Assembly: GCA_013396995.1 (NCBI GenBank)
Contig: VWZP01006004.1
Span: 707,304 to 771,303, forward strand
Reading direction: 5' to 3'
DNA: 64,000 nt
DNA from: Dicaeum eximium
Lineage: Eukaryota; Chordata; Aves; Passeriformes; Dicaeidae
The position numbers and the translations under genes were made by a program. Below the pieces are notes generated by a model. That model worked only from the letters and a program-made list of their open reading frames with translations, made no database searches and had not been told where the DNA came from. Of the stretch, positions 1 through 11,756 are shown one piece after another (position 1 is the first letter of the stretch; the number at the start of each line of letters is the position of its first letter).

Positions 1-3000
1 TTGCTTGAGCATCATTATTATTTCATAAGATACTCTGGTTATTGAGACTGAGGTAATTAATAGGCCAAGCAGAGCCTGCAGAGTCAAGCCTGATGGATGG
101 AACATGCAGGATACATCTGAAAGCTTCTTCAGCCCCTAAATCCCTCTCAAGATTAGGGCAATTCCAAGCAGTAACTTTCCAATCTAGAATTTCTATAAAT
201 ACTGGTTAATAAGATCTTCCATCCCCCTGGAGGAGAGATTTTGAATCTTTAAATAAATTAAAAGAAGGATATTTAATATCTCAAACTATTCTTAAGCATC
301 AAAATTTGTAAGTGCCAGAAAATTAAGTATTATTAATTTAGATGAATTTGGACTGCTTTAGCTCAGATTCACAGTTTGTTTAAAAACTGTAGAATCTACA
401 TTATTTTCTTTGGAATGTGATACTGTTTTCTGAGATTAGAGCAAAATATATTCTTGTAAATAAAGAGATAGCAAGGATTGAGGACATAGGTTATGACACA
501 ATGGTGAGAGAGTTAGAGTTAACTGGGATATGGCCTGAACTATAGCCACTATTTTGACATAAGTCTTTGAAAGATGGAAAATATGGAGGCAAGTTTAGCA
601 TTCTTGTGGAGAATGAACATATAGGAAATGGAAATCATTACATCTGAGGTGGTAGCAAGAATTCAGAACTCAATATGATTGAGCTTTGGGACATCTGGCA
701 CTCTCTCTCTTGGAGAAAAGAGGTTTTGGCACAGGAAATGCACTCATGGACTTGTAAAGGAAGAGAGGGTTCCAGTGCCAAGCAGGCAGCTACTGACACA
801 CATGGTGCCCAAAAGAGGGTGGGAAGGGAGAGGGAAGGGAGCAGGCAGCAGGGAGTAACTCTGACCTTGAAGATATGGAAAGCATTAGGACAAACTTGAA
901 GGAAAGAATAATTAAAAGATGTGGTGATAAATGTGAAAGTATTATAAAAAGGTAACTGGTTTGCTGGAGGTGAATCTTGCAGAGTGGTGGGATCTATCTG
1001 TCCTGCTTTGGTTCCAAACCAGAGAAATTCAGTGGAACAAATCTACCTAAATTGCAAGAAAATGATGTGTTCAAAGCTGTGTGGGACTGAGAGGTAAGAC
1101 AGAGAGGATGAATAGGTGAATTACAGGTGGATAAAATAATTGATGAGACAAATCATGCTGGAAGAGGAGCTAATTGAGCTGGACTGAAGTTTTTTAAAGG
1201 ATCGTTCTGGGAACTGAGCACATTTGATATTTTCCATAATCACCTTGGCATGAAGAGTGGGTCTTTGCTGGTGAAATGCAGATGAAAAGCTTTGCCAGTG
1301 TGGAGGAAGCCTGAATTGGTACTTTGGAACAATCAGACTGGAATAATAAAACGGGATGAAATGTAATTGCCCAGATTGCCAGGTCATGTGTACAGGGACT
1401 AATGAAAGGTGTCTCTTCTTTGGATGGACCCGTTGGGGAGGACACCAGCTGGAAATGAAAGAGAAGGCCTGGCCTGGCTGTCTTAATTGCAGGACCTCTA
1501 CAAGCCAGCAATGAGATGTGCCTATAAAAATGCAAATACAACCCTAACACGCAAGATTTTCCCAAAACATTTTCCAATTATTTTTTTGAGACAATTAGCA
1601 AACAACCCAATGAGGACCATTATCTAGAGCATCCCAGGTGCTAAGGAGGGGAGAAGAACTCAAGCAGATGAGTCTGCACAGGTGAGGAAAAGGAAGATTC
1701 TTGTGTTCTTAGCCTCAGAAAGTGAAAGATGTAAGATGTGACTCACAGCAGTTGTGATTTAAAAATATCCCACTCACATGAGCACTCCAGTAATTTTCTA
1801 TAAAATAAAATCACTGCAGTGAAAAGAATTGTCATGTAACAGACATTGTTGTCCAGATCAAGTGAACGATGAGGTCTGTGTGTGTTAGACTAACACAGAG
1901 CCAGTGCCCAGAACTGAACTGTGAGGAAAATGCTAATGAACATGGGAGGCACCTGCTGTCCTTCCTTCAGGTAATTCAATCACAGTGACAAGAATAACCC
2001 CTTGGTTGTTTCTGTTAAAAATGCAGCAGAATAAAGTAGCTGTGTTTGAGATCTGCGGGGGAGACGCTTGCTGAGATTCTGGATCTATCTTTTCTCCCAG
2101 GAGTCTGACTCTTGGAAAAAATTCAAAAGAGGACAGTAAAAAGCTCCAGAATCAATACATTCTTGGCCTCAGAGGACTGTGTTCAATCTCTGGTTAAATA
2201 TTATTAAAAAAAGTATGTCTGCTCCTTGTTAAATGCACAAATCACAACCTAACCACCATTCTGGAACTGCAGCTGACACCACCACTTATCGGGGAAGCCA
2301 CATACAATTTTCTTGTCAGATCGAGCAAATCATAACTCCAAACCAGATCTAATTCCTGCTTGTTCCCAGGCCAGTTTGTGAGGCAACCAGGTGTCCAGGC
2401 TCTCATTGGCCACTGCCAATGTGCCAGTGAACTCTGTCTCCTGGGAAGGTGAATTGGAGGGGGAGACAGATTTAATCTGCTCAAGGGCACCTCCCCTCGT
2501 ACTCTGTGGGCCTCCCACGGTTCTGTCCCACAGTGATTCCCAAACCAGTACAAAGCAAAAAAAAAAAGTTCTCCCAACCAAAAGAGATCACTTGGGCCCA
2601 AAGAGTGCCATGAGCAGCACCTTCCTGTACATATACATATGAAAAAAAGAGATTATGACTGCGCTATTATTAATGTGAATTATTTGGTAGGGGTAGGAAG
2701 AGCTAATTGAAATGAATGCTCTGTTTAAACCAGAGGAAACTTCTTGCCACTGTCTGGTTTCACAGCTAATGATGTATTTTCCTTTGAATATGCAAACCAA
2801 GTAGATTTTAGGGTGTTCAGAATCTTTGTCCATGAAAGAAACACCTAGTCCTGTACCCAAACCTTGCCATCACTGTAGAAACAGTAACGTGTCTCTGTGT
2901 ATCCCCAGGGACAAATCCTTATCTAGTTCCCCCAAAGACACTCAGCTATGGACTATTAAAAGTGTTTTTGTTAACCTTTCGAAGTGTATGAGAGAAAATG

Positions 3001-3128
3001 AATGAAAAAAAATCTGAAGTTGTTTCCACTCAGAGCACATCTTCCGTCTCCACTCCGTTCTTACTCACAGGATTTTACGCCTTCTGCAGAAATTGGTTTC
3101 AGGTCTATTTTGTACCTTGTATCTCATG
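1..3128. other. Unannotated non-coding stretch, no gene recognised
   Basis: Both strands carry only short open frames, the longest about 119 codons (2242-2601, minus). None has a recognisable domain, a consistent codon pattern or convincing splice edges. The base composition is AT-leaning and CpG-poor. An A run lies near 2560-2571. The inverted CCAAT pair at 2404-2421 is listed separately. I read this as intergenic or intronic DNA. Confidence 0.6.
2404..2421. promoter_or_regulatory. Inverted pair of CCAAT boxes
   Basis: The seven-base arm CATTGGC (2404-2410) is followed by a four-base spacer and its exact reverse complement GCCAATG (2415-2421). Each arm contains a CCAAT core, the recognition sequence of the NF-Y family, in opposite orientations. 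NF-Y sites are common in promoters and also in LTRs. No TATA box, CpG island or transcript evidence is visible beside it, so it may be a chance inverted repeat. Confidence 0.2.
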
Positions 3129-3212
3129 TGGGGTCCTGGTAAAGAGCAAAGGATTGGAACCCAAGATTGCTGGGGTCCTGGTAAAGAGCAAAGAATTGGA
3201 ACCCAAGATTGC
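3129..3212. repeat. Two-copy 42-bp tandem duplication
   Basis: The unit at 3129-3170 begins TGGGGTCCTGGTAAAGAGC and is repeated immediately at 3171-3212. The two copies differ at one base (G to A, in the run AAAGGATTGG versus AAAGAATTGG). Forty-two bases equals 14 codons, so the copy does not shift any frame that crosses it. The near-identity indicates a recent duplication by slippage or unequal exchange. There is no sign that the surrounding DNA is coding. Confidence 0.95.
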
Positions 3213-6200
3213 CTTTCACGTAATTTAATCACTTCCAATCATGTGTGGGAGCAAGGACCCAAAGAGGGATCTATCAAACCCTTATTCTCACCCTATGCTA
3301 TTATAAATCTGTCCTCCTATTTTGCTTTCCCATCATTCTTATGGATGAGTGCACTAGATGCAAGGATTTTTCCCCCCTAACAATACATTTATTACTTTGA
3401 GTTAATTAATACTCTCATCCTCTTTACTTTTACTGCTTGGCATTACTTTTTAAACTAAGCACCTACCTTACTCATTTACAGTAGCAGAGACACAGCCAGC
3501 AGCATTGCTTTAGGTGCAATATTTTCAGTGCATCCCAATGCAAGGGTGTTTATGAAGTCGCCATTTAATACTTCAGCTCTCCTATTGTCCTTCCTAGTTA
3601 CTTCATTTCCATCTTTTCTCCACCCAGTCTTTCTCCTTGAAACACTTCTAGGTTTTGCAGTGCTGGATATGTGTACACATACATACATATATAAACCCAG
3701 CACAGTTACAAAAGTGGAATATACCATTTAATTTCTTTCTTCAACTTATTTCACATCTTCTTTTCCAGCTGCCTGACAACTAGCACTGAAGATATATTCT
3801 TGACATTGCTGGGTTTTGAACTTTTATCAGAGGTGTGCTTTGTATCTGCTACTATTTACTCCTGAATGCCTTTTCAGTCTTTGTTGGGTATGCACAGAAT
3901 AAAGGTATTTTCCAACACAACTTGGGAAGTACAGTATGTGATAAATTACCTGTTGGATATCTAAACTGGATGTTTATGTAAAGAGCTACAGAATATAAGA
4001 TCTTGGTGCTCCTGACAGCAGAGATCTGCACACTGCTGGATTGCATCATACTCATCCAACGCTTTCATCTACTACCCACTGTTTCAGTTCCCTTTTTAAT
4101 TAGCTTATAATATAGTCTCCTACTCTATCCCTGGGCGTGGTTCTCAGGCATTTCCAGTCTTTGGATTGATGTCTGCATGTTGGAATAATTTTGTTGGTGT
4201 GGGAGATTTCCCTGAAGAATCTTGGGCAGACAGACATAAAGGATGTAGTGGAAATCGAGAGGAAATCAAAGAGGCACAATCCACAGACATGGTTGCTTCT
4301 GCTATGCAGTGATGGAGGTTCCTCCCCAGTTCAGTCAGTATATCCTCACAAGACACATTTGCTGTGATTTTCTCTAGTATCACTCTAAGAAAGTCCCAAA
4401 CAGTGTGTCTGCCTTTAATTGAAATTCTACAGTAATTTCCTTTGCAAGGTTGATGGACAGGGTGAAAAACGGATCAGTCCTCTTTTCAAGTCCCAGAACT
4501 AAAGAATAATGGTTCATTTGATTAAATTAATGACTTGCAGGTTTCAAAGAATTAGAAAGTACTCAAGCTGCGAAGTTCACTTCCCTAAGAGAGTCACTGA
4601 GTCAAATGCTGTTAGTAGGTTTTAGAAGGGATAGAGATAGTGTTATTCCCATTAAAAACACGCTGCTAAGGTTTACTTGGTGAGAATGATCAAATCCATT
4701 CTTTTTTTAAATGGTGAAATTCTCTTCTGCTGAGAGCCTGGAAGGGCTATTTTTCCCTCACCTCTCACCTTCTATGTCATTTACTGTGGGATTTGCTGGT
4801 CAAAATCTAACACTTTTTACAAAGTGGACTTTGCACTGCTCTCACAAACGTGGCTCTCACTTGTGCCCTGACCCAGCCACTTCAAGCAGAGCAGACATGT
4901 GACCATGATACCATGGCAGCAACCCTTGGATTGTTTAAACATCTGGTAGGGGCTGGGCTGCTCTCCTAGATACCTCCAGCAAATACATCAGTGTTCTGGT
5001 AGTACAGGCAATAATGCCAGCTCTCATCACCTTGTTTGTGTTCACCCTCCAGATAGTGAAAGCTGTCCTGGTGAGGCAAGGTGGGCACCCGACATCTTTT
5101 TCTGTCCCAAATGCTCCTTATGGGCAGATAATTCTATTTTCTTCTTCCTGTGACTACTGAGGGACATTATGACTGTTCTCCCTGATTTCAGCATCAGCTG
5201 TTCTCCCGAGAATCAGGGCAGGAGCCAATCCTAGTCAGGAAGCCATTCTGATACCTTGCACATCCTTACCTTTGCGCCAGCTCTCATTTCCAGTGGATAT
5301 TTTGTGTGGACTCAGCCCCACTGCAGAGGTCATCTCCTTGGCAGATCTCCCCAGCCCCTCTGGAGCACATGTGCACAAGGTGGAAAGGCATCCACACCCC
5401 ATGGAGCTCTGGCCCCATTTTGTCCTGATCATATTCCAGCCAGCAAATAATCTCATGTTCCATAGAAATGTCTTGCAACTTGGATGAAAAACTATGAAAT
5501 TATGTCACCTTAAACCATTTCAATACTAAATCTGTGTCATCCTCCTCTGTTTATCCTTTGAGATTTGACTTTTTCTTATATAACAGATAGGGTTTTTTGA
5601 TATATGGCCTTCAGATTAACTCAAAGGCAAAATAAATAATCTTTAGGCCAGAGAGAAAATAAGCATCTGCTTCATTGCAGCAAATGCATTCAGCGAGCTC
5701 AATAGAAATATCCCATGGAGATGTTTGAAATGACAGGGAAATCAGCTCTGTGAATCAATATGTTTGGTGAAAAAAAAGGGCTCAGTCACATCTTGTTGGG
5801 CATAATGGAAATTGATTGTCAGTTATCTATTAGTGATAATTTCTGTTTGATGACTTGCCATATGTTATCAAGCTCGAAATCAGAAGGGAGTGGATTAAAT
5901 GAATAGATTCTGTCACAAAAAAAACACAAGGCACCAGCAGCACAGCAGAAGATGTGTATCATGCACAGCATCTTTCTAAGAGAAATGAATTCTTTAATCC
6001 ACCCTAATTTTAAATATTCAGGGTCTGTGTAGACTGGCAGATTTACAGATTAGGGACTCGAAGGGGCCCTTTCATTCAAATATTTTACTTGCTGCCTTTC
6101 AGTGACAGGCAATCAGTGAAATGTCTGTAGACCTTTCAAATCATCTTTCCTCTAAGATTCAATAAGACTTTACATCTACTGAGGCGAACCCATTAAAGGA

Positions 6201-7192
6201 GACTTTGTGATACAGTCCAGAGCTCTGCCTAAGTGCTGCAAACTACACTGAGCTCAGTTCTATTTGTGGGAATGTCACTTGGGGAGGAGGGTCATCTGTA
6301 AAGCAGTTCCCCCTGCCAATTATAATTACAGTGAGTTGAAGAACAGACTCTGAAACTCAGCATAAGAAATTATGAACCTCCAGTCAAGTAAAATACTGAC
6401 ATTCTGTTGAAGCCCCATTAATCCAATGTACCAATCTGGGCATGGAGCATGAATTCAGCGGTCTGAAAGCTGCCTTATTTCATCTTCAGGAGCTACTTCT
6501 GATAGTGTTAAAATTTTGCTTCATTCTTCAGAGAAAAATACTGTCATGATTGCACAAAAGATGCTGTGCAATGCTTGTGAGCAAACACATCTTAAGGGAG
6601 CTCATTTCAGTGAGTGCTGACTGAAGTTTTAATGTTATTTGGGAAAATCTAAGTACCTGAATTATCCAGCTACCTAAATTACTCAGCCACCTGACGCCTT
6701 CTTATGGTAGGAAGGAGTTTGAAAATGCTGAGAGAGATATATCTCTAAACTGTCTCCCCCTCTGATCATCCTAACTGTGGCTTTATAACAAGGCTGTGTA
6801 TGACCCCAGAGCTTTGTCATGTAGAAGACCTTGTGAACACAAAGAGTAAAACACTAGTTCCCTGCCGTGTAGGATTATGTGAAGGTCTCTTCGTTTATCA
6901 CACAGTGCCTCACCTTTCTAGACTCTTAAATTTTCCTGTTTGGTTTTCTGTGAATTATTCTTGTAGAATCACTAATTCCTGCAAATTATTGAAATGTAGC
7001 CCTGGATGGTTTAATATTCAAATTTAAACCTGAGAGCCATAGGGTTTTAGAGAAAGTTCTCTCTGTCCCCTTAGTCTCCAGTCCCTCTCTGGTGTGTCTG
7101 GAAGGGCTCCTCTTCACCACTTCTCTGCTGACTCACCCAGCTTGACAGAAGCAGAAGCTCTAATGTGAATGTTTGTGTTTTACCTCTGGAAC
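3213..7192. other. Unannotated non-coding stretch with one CNE-like block
   Basis: I see no gene. Open frames are short and overlap on opposite strands around 5235-5487, as expected by chance in slightly GC-richer DNA. The block at about 5781-5885 is AT-rich and dense in homeodomain-type cores (ATTGATTG, TTAGTGATAAT), and has the look of a conserved non-coding element, but conservation cannot be judged here. A T/C run lies at about 3366-3376. Confidence 0.5.
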
Positions 7193-7208
7193 AAAAAAAA
7201 AAAAAAAN
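7193..7208. repeat. Poly-A tract ending in an undetermined base
   Basis: Fifteen A residues (7193-7207) are followed by a single N at 7208. The N is most simply an unresolved homopolymer length or consensus failure. A second run of about ten A residues lies at 7271-7280. The tract could be a retroposon tail in plus orientation, but no recognisable element body precedes it. Confidence 0.9.
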
Positions 7209-10200
7209 ATTTCTTTCCATTTTAATTTGAAAACACAAGTCAAAAGAAAATGCTTCCATAATTTATAAGGAAAAAAAAAAGTGCAGCACCAGTCCAATGT
7301 TATGTGTTATATTCCCAAATTTAATAAAATAGGTTGTTAACTAAAACTACGATGTCTGGAATGACTATTGATTTACAAGTGATTTGTCCCTGTTGGGAGG
7401 AGGAAAGAAAGGGCTTGACAGTTTCCACTGAACAGGCAGCTATGTAGGAAAATTAAGATGAACATGTGGGTGCTTTTCCTTCTTGCATTATTTGGGGCCT
7501 GATGCCGCAGTACAGTTTAGATATCCAAGGTGGTTCTGCCTGTCTGTGGCTGAAAGGCAGTGATTAGCACAGTGTAAAAGAAAAATAGCCTCACTTAATC
7601 AGCATTACACCTTTTTGGAGATAACAATTTGCTCATTTTTTCAAAAGAGTTGAATTATATCTTGGCAAGGGGAGAGGAGTTTTTTAATCACTTAACACCA
7701 AATAGCTAATGACCAATAAATGGATGCCTAATGCTGCCTTCTGCCTTGAAGAATCTCTGCAAAACTTCTGCTTATTCACTGCCAAAGGAAAGGTGTTATT
7801 TTAGCTCAAGGAAAATGTCACATTTTCAGTATAAATGGGTGTGAATAAATGTGGGGCCAGAATTAGAGCCAAGCCACTATCCAGCAGAGCAATTTACTTC
7901 TGGAAAAGCTTTCTGAGCAGCACAAAGCATCCTTCCCAGTAGCCTGTTCCAAGAAACCCGTTGTGCACCAGTAGGAATGCAGACACACCTGTGCAGAGGT
8001 GGGCACCAAACCAGCTGTAATTGTGTTTGTGAAACAGTCATCTCTGAGCATGAAGTGCCTTCTGGTCCCAGCAGGAGTTCTCAGAGACAGCCACGCTGGT
8101 AGAGACTGAAGCTTTCAGAATTTAAATAGTTTTGGGTTAACTGCTTCCCACTCCTATTCATTTGCAGGCTGGAGTTGCCAACAGGAGGATTAGAAAATCC
8201 TGTATGAGATAACTATCCAGAGACTGGCAATCCAATTTTGCATAGTATAGAAACCTAGATAAGACTCCAGGCTTCTGGATGCTTTTGCTGCATAAACCCT
8301 TTGACATTTATCAGGCTCACACCTTCTCAAGGTACTAAACATGTGAAAGAAAACCGATAGAATAAATCTTTGTGGTGTTTGATGCTCTTCTGATCTATTC
8401 CCAGTTGTTTAAAGACTTAGAAACTGAGGGGAGAGAAAATATGGCAGTGAAATAAAGAAAGAAAAGCTTGTTTAAGGATAGTTACTGGGCAATTCAGGTT
8501 AAATACATCAGTTGACCTGCAGAACAAAGAGCTGTAATATCTTCACTGTGGGTTTTAAGGACTGCATCTCATTGCTGTTACTGGTGAGTCTGCTGTCAGC
8601 TCAGCTTTCCTGAAGGTAGGTCAGTGGGTGTAAACTCAGGATGGGAGCGAACTCACCACACTGCACCACTGTGGGAGGCCAGGGGGCTGCCACTGAGAGA
8701 ACTGCAGTCCTGAAAGTAACTCAGACCTCAAAAAACCCAGGAACAACTGATTTATTGCCCTAGATTCAGAAGGGACTTTCAGAAAAAATAATGAAGTTTG
8801 CACTTTGAGGTAACTGTGCTAATAGGGAGAAAAATAGTCTGATGGCAGCTTTTTGTGCAGCTGGATTATTTGGTCCTGTGGGCTCACATCTGCACCTGCA
8901 AACCATCAACAATCTCCCAGCCTTTGCTTTGCCTCTCTGCATGGCCCCAGATGAAGCCATGAGCCCATCCAGGCCCCCTGGGAGTGAAGGATACCCTCCT
9001 CATGAAATCTTCCATTTGTACGAGGATGCTGGCTCAGAGACCCAAGTTCTTCCTTTACCTCTTAATGCTGCATTTAGAAGTAAAAGACTTTTAATTACTC
9101 TGGTGCTTTCTCTGGGCTTTTTATATTTGCCTTTACAAAACAGAGGGGGCTGTCTATGGAACATGCTGCTGTGTGCATAGCTTCAGCAGAGACACTGAAA
9201 AGGCAGCTCTGTGGAAAACCCTTGGAACACAAGGACTACCAGGCCTGCCCTGCTGAAAGCAGCACTCTGTGCCCCTGCTGGAGGTATCTGGGGATAATCC
9301 AGGTGTTACATGGAGTAAGATTTTGTTGTGCCTCAAGTTTTGCTAATGTTTCATTTAATAAAAGCCAAATCTCTCCCTACTGATTAAACAGTAAATTCTG
9401 TATTGATAGAAAGCAGCAGACCACAGGCTGAGCTGTATGCCTTGCTTTGCATAGAGGCTCTGTTTATGTGACCTATAAAAAATAAAACAGCAAGCAGATC
9501 TCACCTCAGCAACCAAATTGACTGAGTCTAGTAATAGACACTAAAGCTGGACCTCACAGTCACTCCTGTGCAAAACATCATTGTTGGAGCTCTCCTGAAT
9601 TCTGTGAGAAAACAGAGCCAGCCAGGACCTAAGGGTGTCAGGGGAGAGTGGACCAGGGCATGAGAGCCCCAACACCCTGCACTGCACCTGCCCACTGCAT
9701 CCCTAACTCCCCCACGCCATCAGCACTGCTGTGCTAGTGCTTACACAAGAAATAGGAAATTTCATACTTTTAATTCTACACAGGGTAAGTGTTTGACAGA
9801 AGGATGTCACAATAGATAGCTTAACATTGTATTAAAAGCAGGGTAATTCATCTCCCTATGAAGACTTAAAGGGTTAGCATTTAATCTCTTCCTTTAATCT
9901 TCTAGATATTTTCAGTGTAAGGTACTGGATTTGAAAAGAATTTGTTTTAGGGATCAAAACAGTTAGGCAGAAACTGTCAATAATGTTTTCTCAGTACCAT
10001 AATCAGAGAAAATATTTTTCCACAGCATAAAAGGTCTCGGTACTGTGCCGCTAGGAAGTCTAATTACTAGATGACTTTAAAACATGGTAATTTAGTCCCA
10101 ATTAGTGTTATAATAATTTATTTATAAAATTCCACTATGAGTAGTTACATTCCACAATCCATTTATCCTTGTAAGATGTGTGCCCCATTAGACAGTGAAG

Positions 10201-11710
10201 TAGAAGGTCATTAACCTGCATTTCTAGTTCAGATTATGTTATTAGATTGAATTTAGTTTCTTCACTGGTGGATGTTGACATTTTAGAGTGCTTTCAAGAT
10301 AATTTATCTATTGCCATTCTGTTCTTTTCAGCCATTCAGAAACATTGTGGATCTAAAATGATGCAGGCCTGATGAAGATAGATTTCTTGATTAAATTTCA
10401 GCTGTGGCTTGTCTTTGTGCTTCTGTGGCTTATGTTTCTGCTTCTGATATTTTTCATGTTTGTTCTATTAAAGTGAGTTTATGATACCACTGGTGCAAAA
10501 TATTTAAAAAATCATGAGTCCTGTCCCATCAAAATCAGCAGCTATAGCTTAAACTGATGAGTTTTAAATATAATCAATTCCAGCTCCTTTGTTCTGACGT
10601 TTTCTGTATTTAGAGATTTAAGGATTCCCTTCAAGGCAACTGATCTTCCACAGCATTTTTTTTTTGGTGGGTTTCTTCTCTCCACATCCACTTCTCATCC
10701 TTTGAATAAGCAGATGGAGAGGGCTGTCCCATGGCCCCAAGAATGAAGTGTGACCCAAGCACAGGCTTGGGCAAGTGAGACCTGGAAAGGGAAAACCTCC
10801 AGATTTACAAGTGCCACTACAAACAAACAATCAATGATACCAAGTGAGGTTGTGCCTCCCTTGGGTGTGCTGGCAAATCAGCTTTGTGTGGACTTTGCAC
10901 AGGGCAGGACTTGCCTAAGACTCTCTCAACTGCAGATAGGCACTACAAGGGACAGGATGGTCCAAAATTTTGTCTCCTCTCTTCCCTTGACTGTTGGGTT
11001 GGCTGCATTATGAACTCAGAATAGGATTCAGCATCCCTGGTCCACAGCAAAACTGCCATGTCCCCTCTGGTGTCCCTCAGGGCCTTGCTTTTGGTGACCA
11101 TGCTTCAAAGAACAGGTGATGTGGAAATGGCAAGTCCACTTTGGTTAAAAACAAACTAAAGAAAGGGACAGTGGAGGGGAAGGTTTTAAATATGTTGTGC
11201 TCCATTTGGGTTTGTTGAGTAAACATGCATTATTCAATTCCCAAACAAAACACAGGAAAAGCATCCAGACACAGGAGAAGACTCTACTGTTGAGAGTTTG
11301 CAAAATCTCATTTCTTCCCATTGCTTTGCTCTGGCAGAACTTGCGGAGGCCTGTCTGCTCACAGTGAGGATCTTTTCCCCCAGCTACAAATCCTACCTAA
11401 GCTTTCAAACTCTTCCTTTCCCAAGAAAACCTTTTGGTCAGCCATTTCAATTTCTTTTTAATAAATGGTCCTCTCTCAAATTGTCTCTGCTACAGGAGTA
11501 ATTCTGGGAAAACAGATGACTCTGCACACTCTTAAAAATCCCAGCCTCTCAAATGGCATGTGCAGATACCATACAATGATGCTAAAAGGGGTTTTGCAAA
11601 TTGCTGAAAGGCAGAACCAGCAGCCACCTGGTTTGCAAGGAAAGCCTTGTCTCTGACAAGATTAAAAAGAAGATATTCCTATCTTGATTATAAAATTATT
11701 CTTTCATAGT
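7209..11710. other. Unannotated non-coding stretch
   Basis: No coding exon is recognised. The longest frame, 8842-9180 (plus, 112 codons), has no domain and is overlapped by open frames on the other strand. The sequence at about 10031-10260 is AT-rich with several TAATTA/TAAT-type cores and few low-complexity runs, and could be a conserved regulatory block. A T run lies at about 10656-10665. Confidence 0.5.
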
Positions 11711-11756
11711 GGTTTTTTTTGTTGTTCTTTTTGTGTTGTTTTTTTTTTTTTTTTTT
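11711..11756. repeat. T-rich low-complexity tract
   Basis: An imperfect T-rich run (with interspersed G) ends in 18 consecutive T residues at 11739-11756. Read on the minus strand it is a poly-A tail-like sequence. No retroposon body is recognisable on the higher-coordinate side, where a short C run and A run (about 11788-11803) follow instead. Confidence 0.9.
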
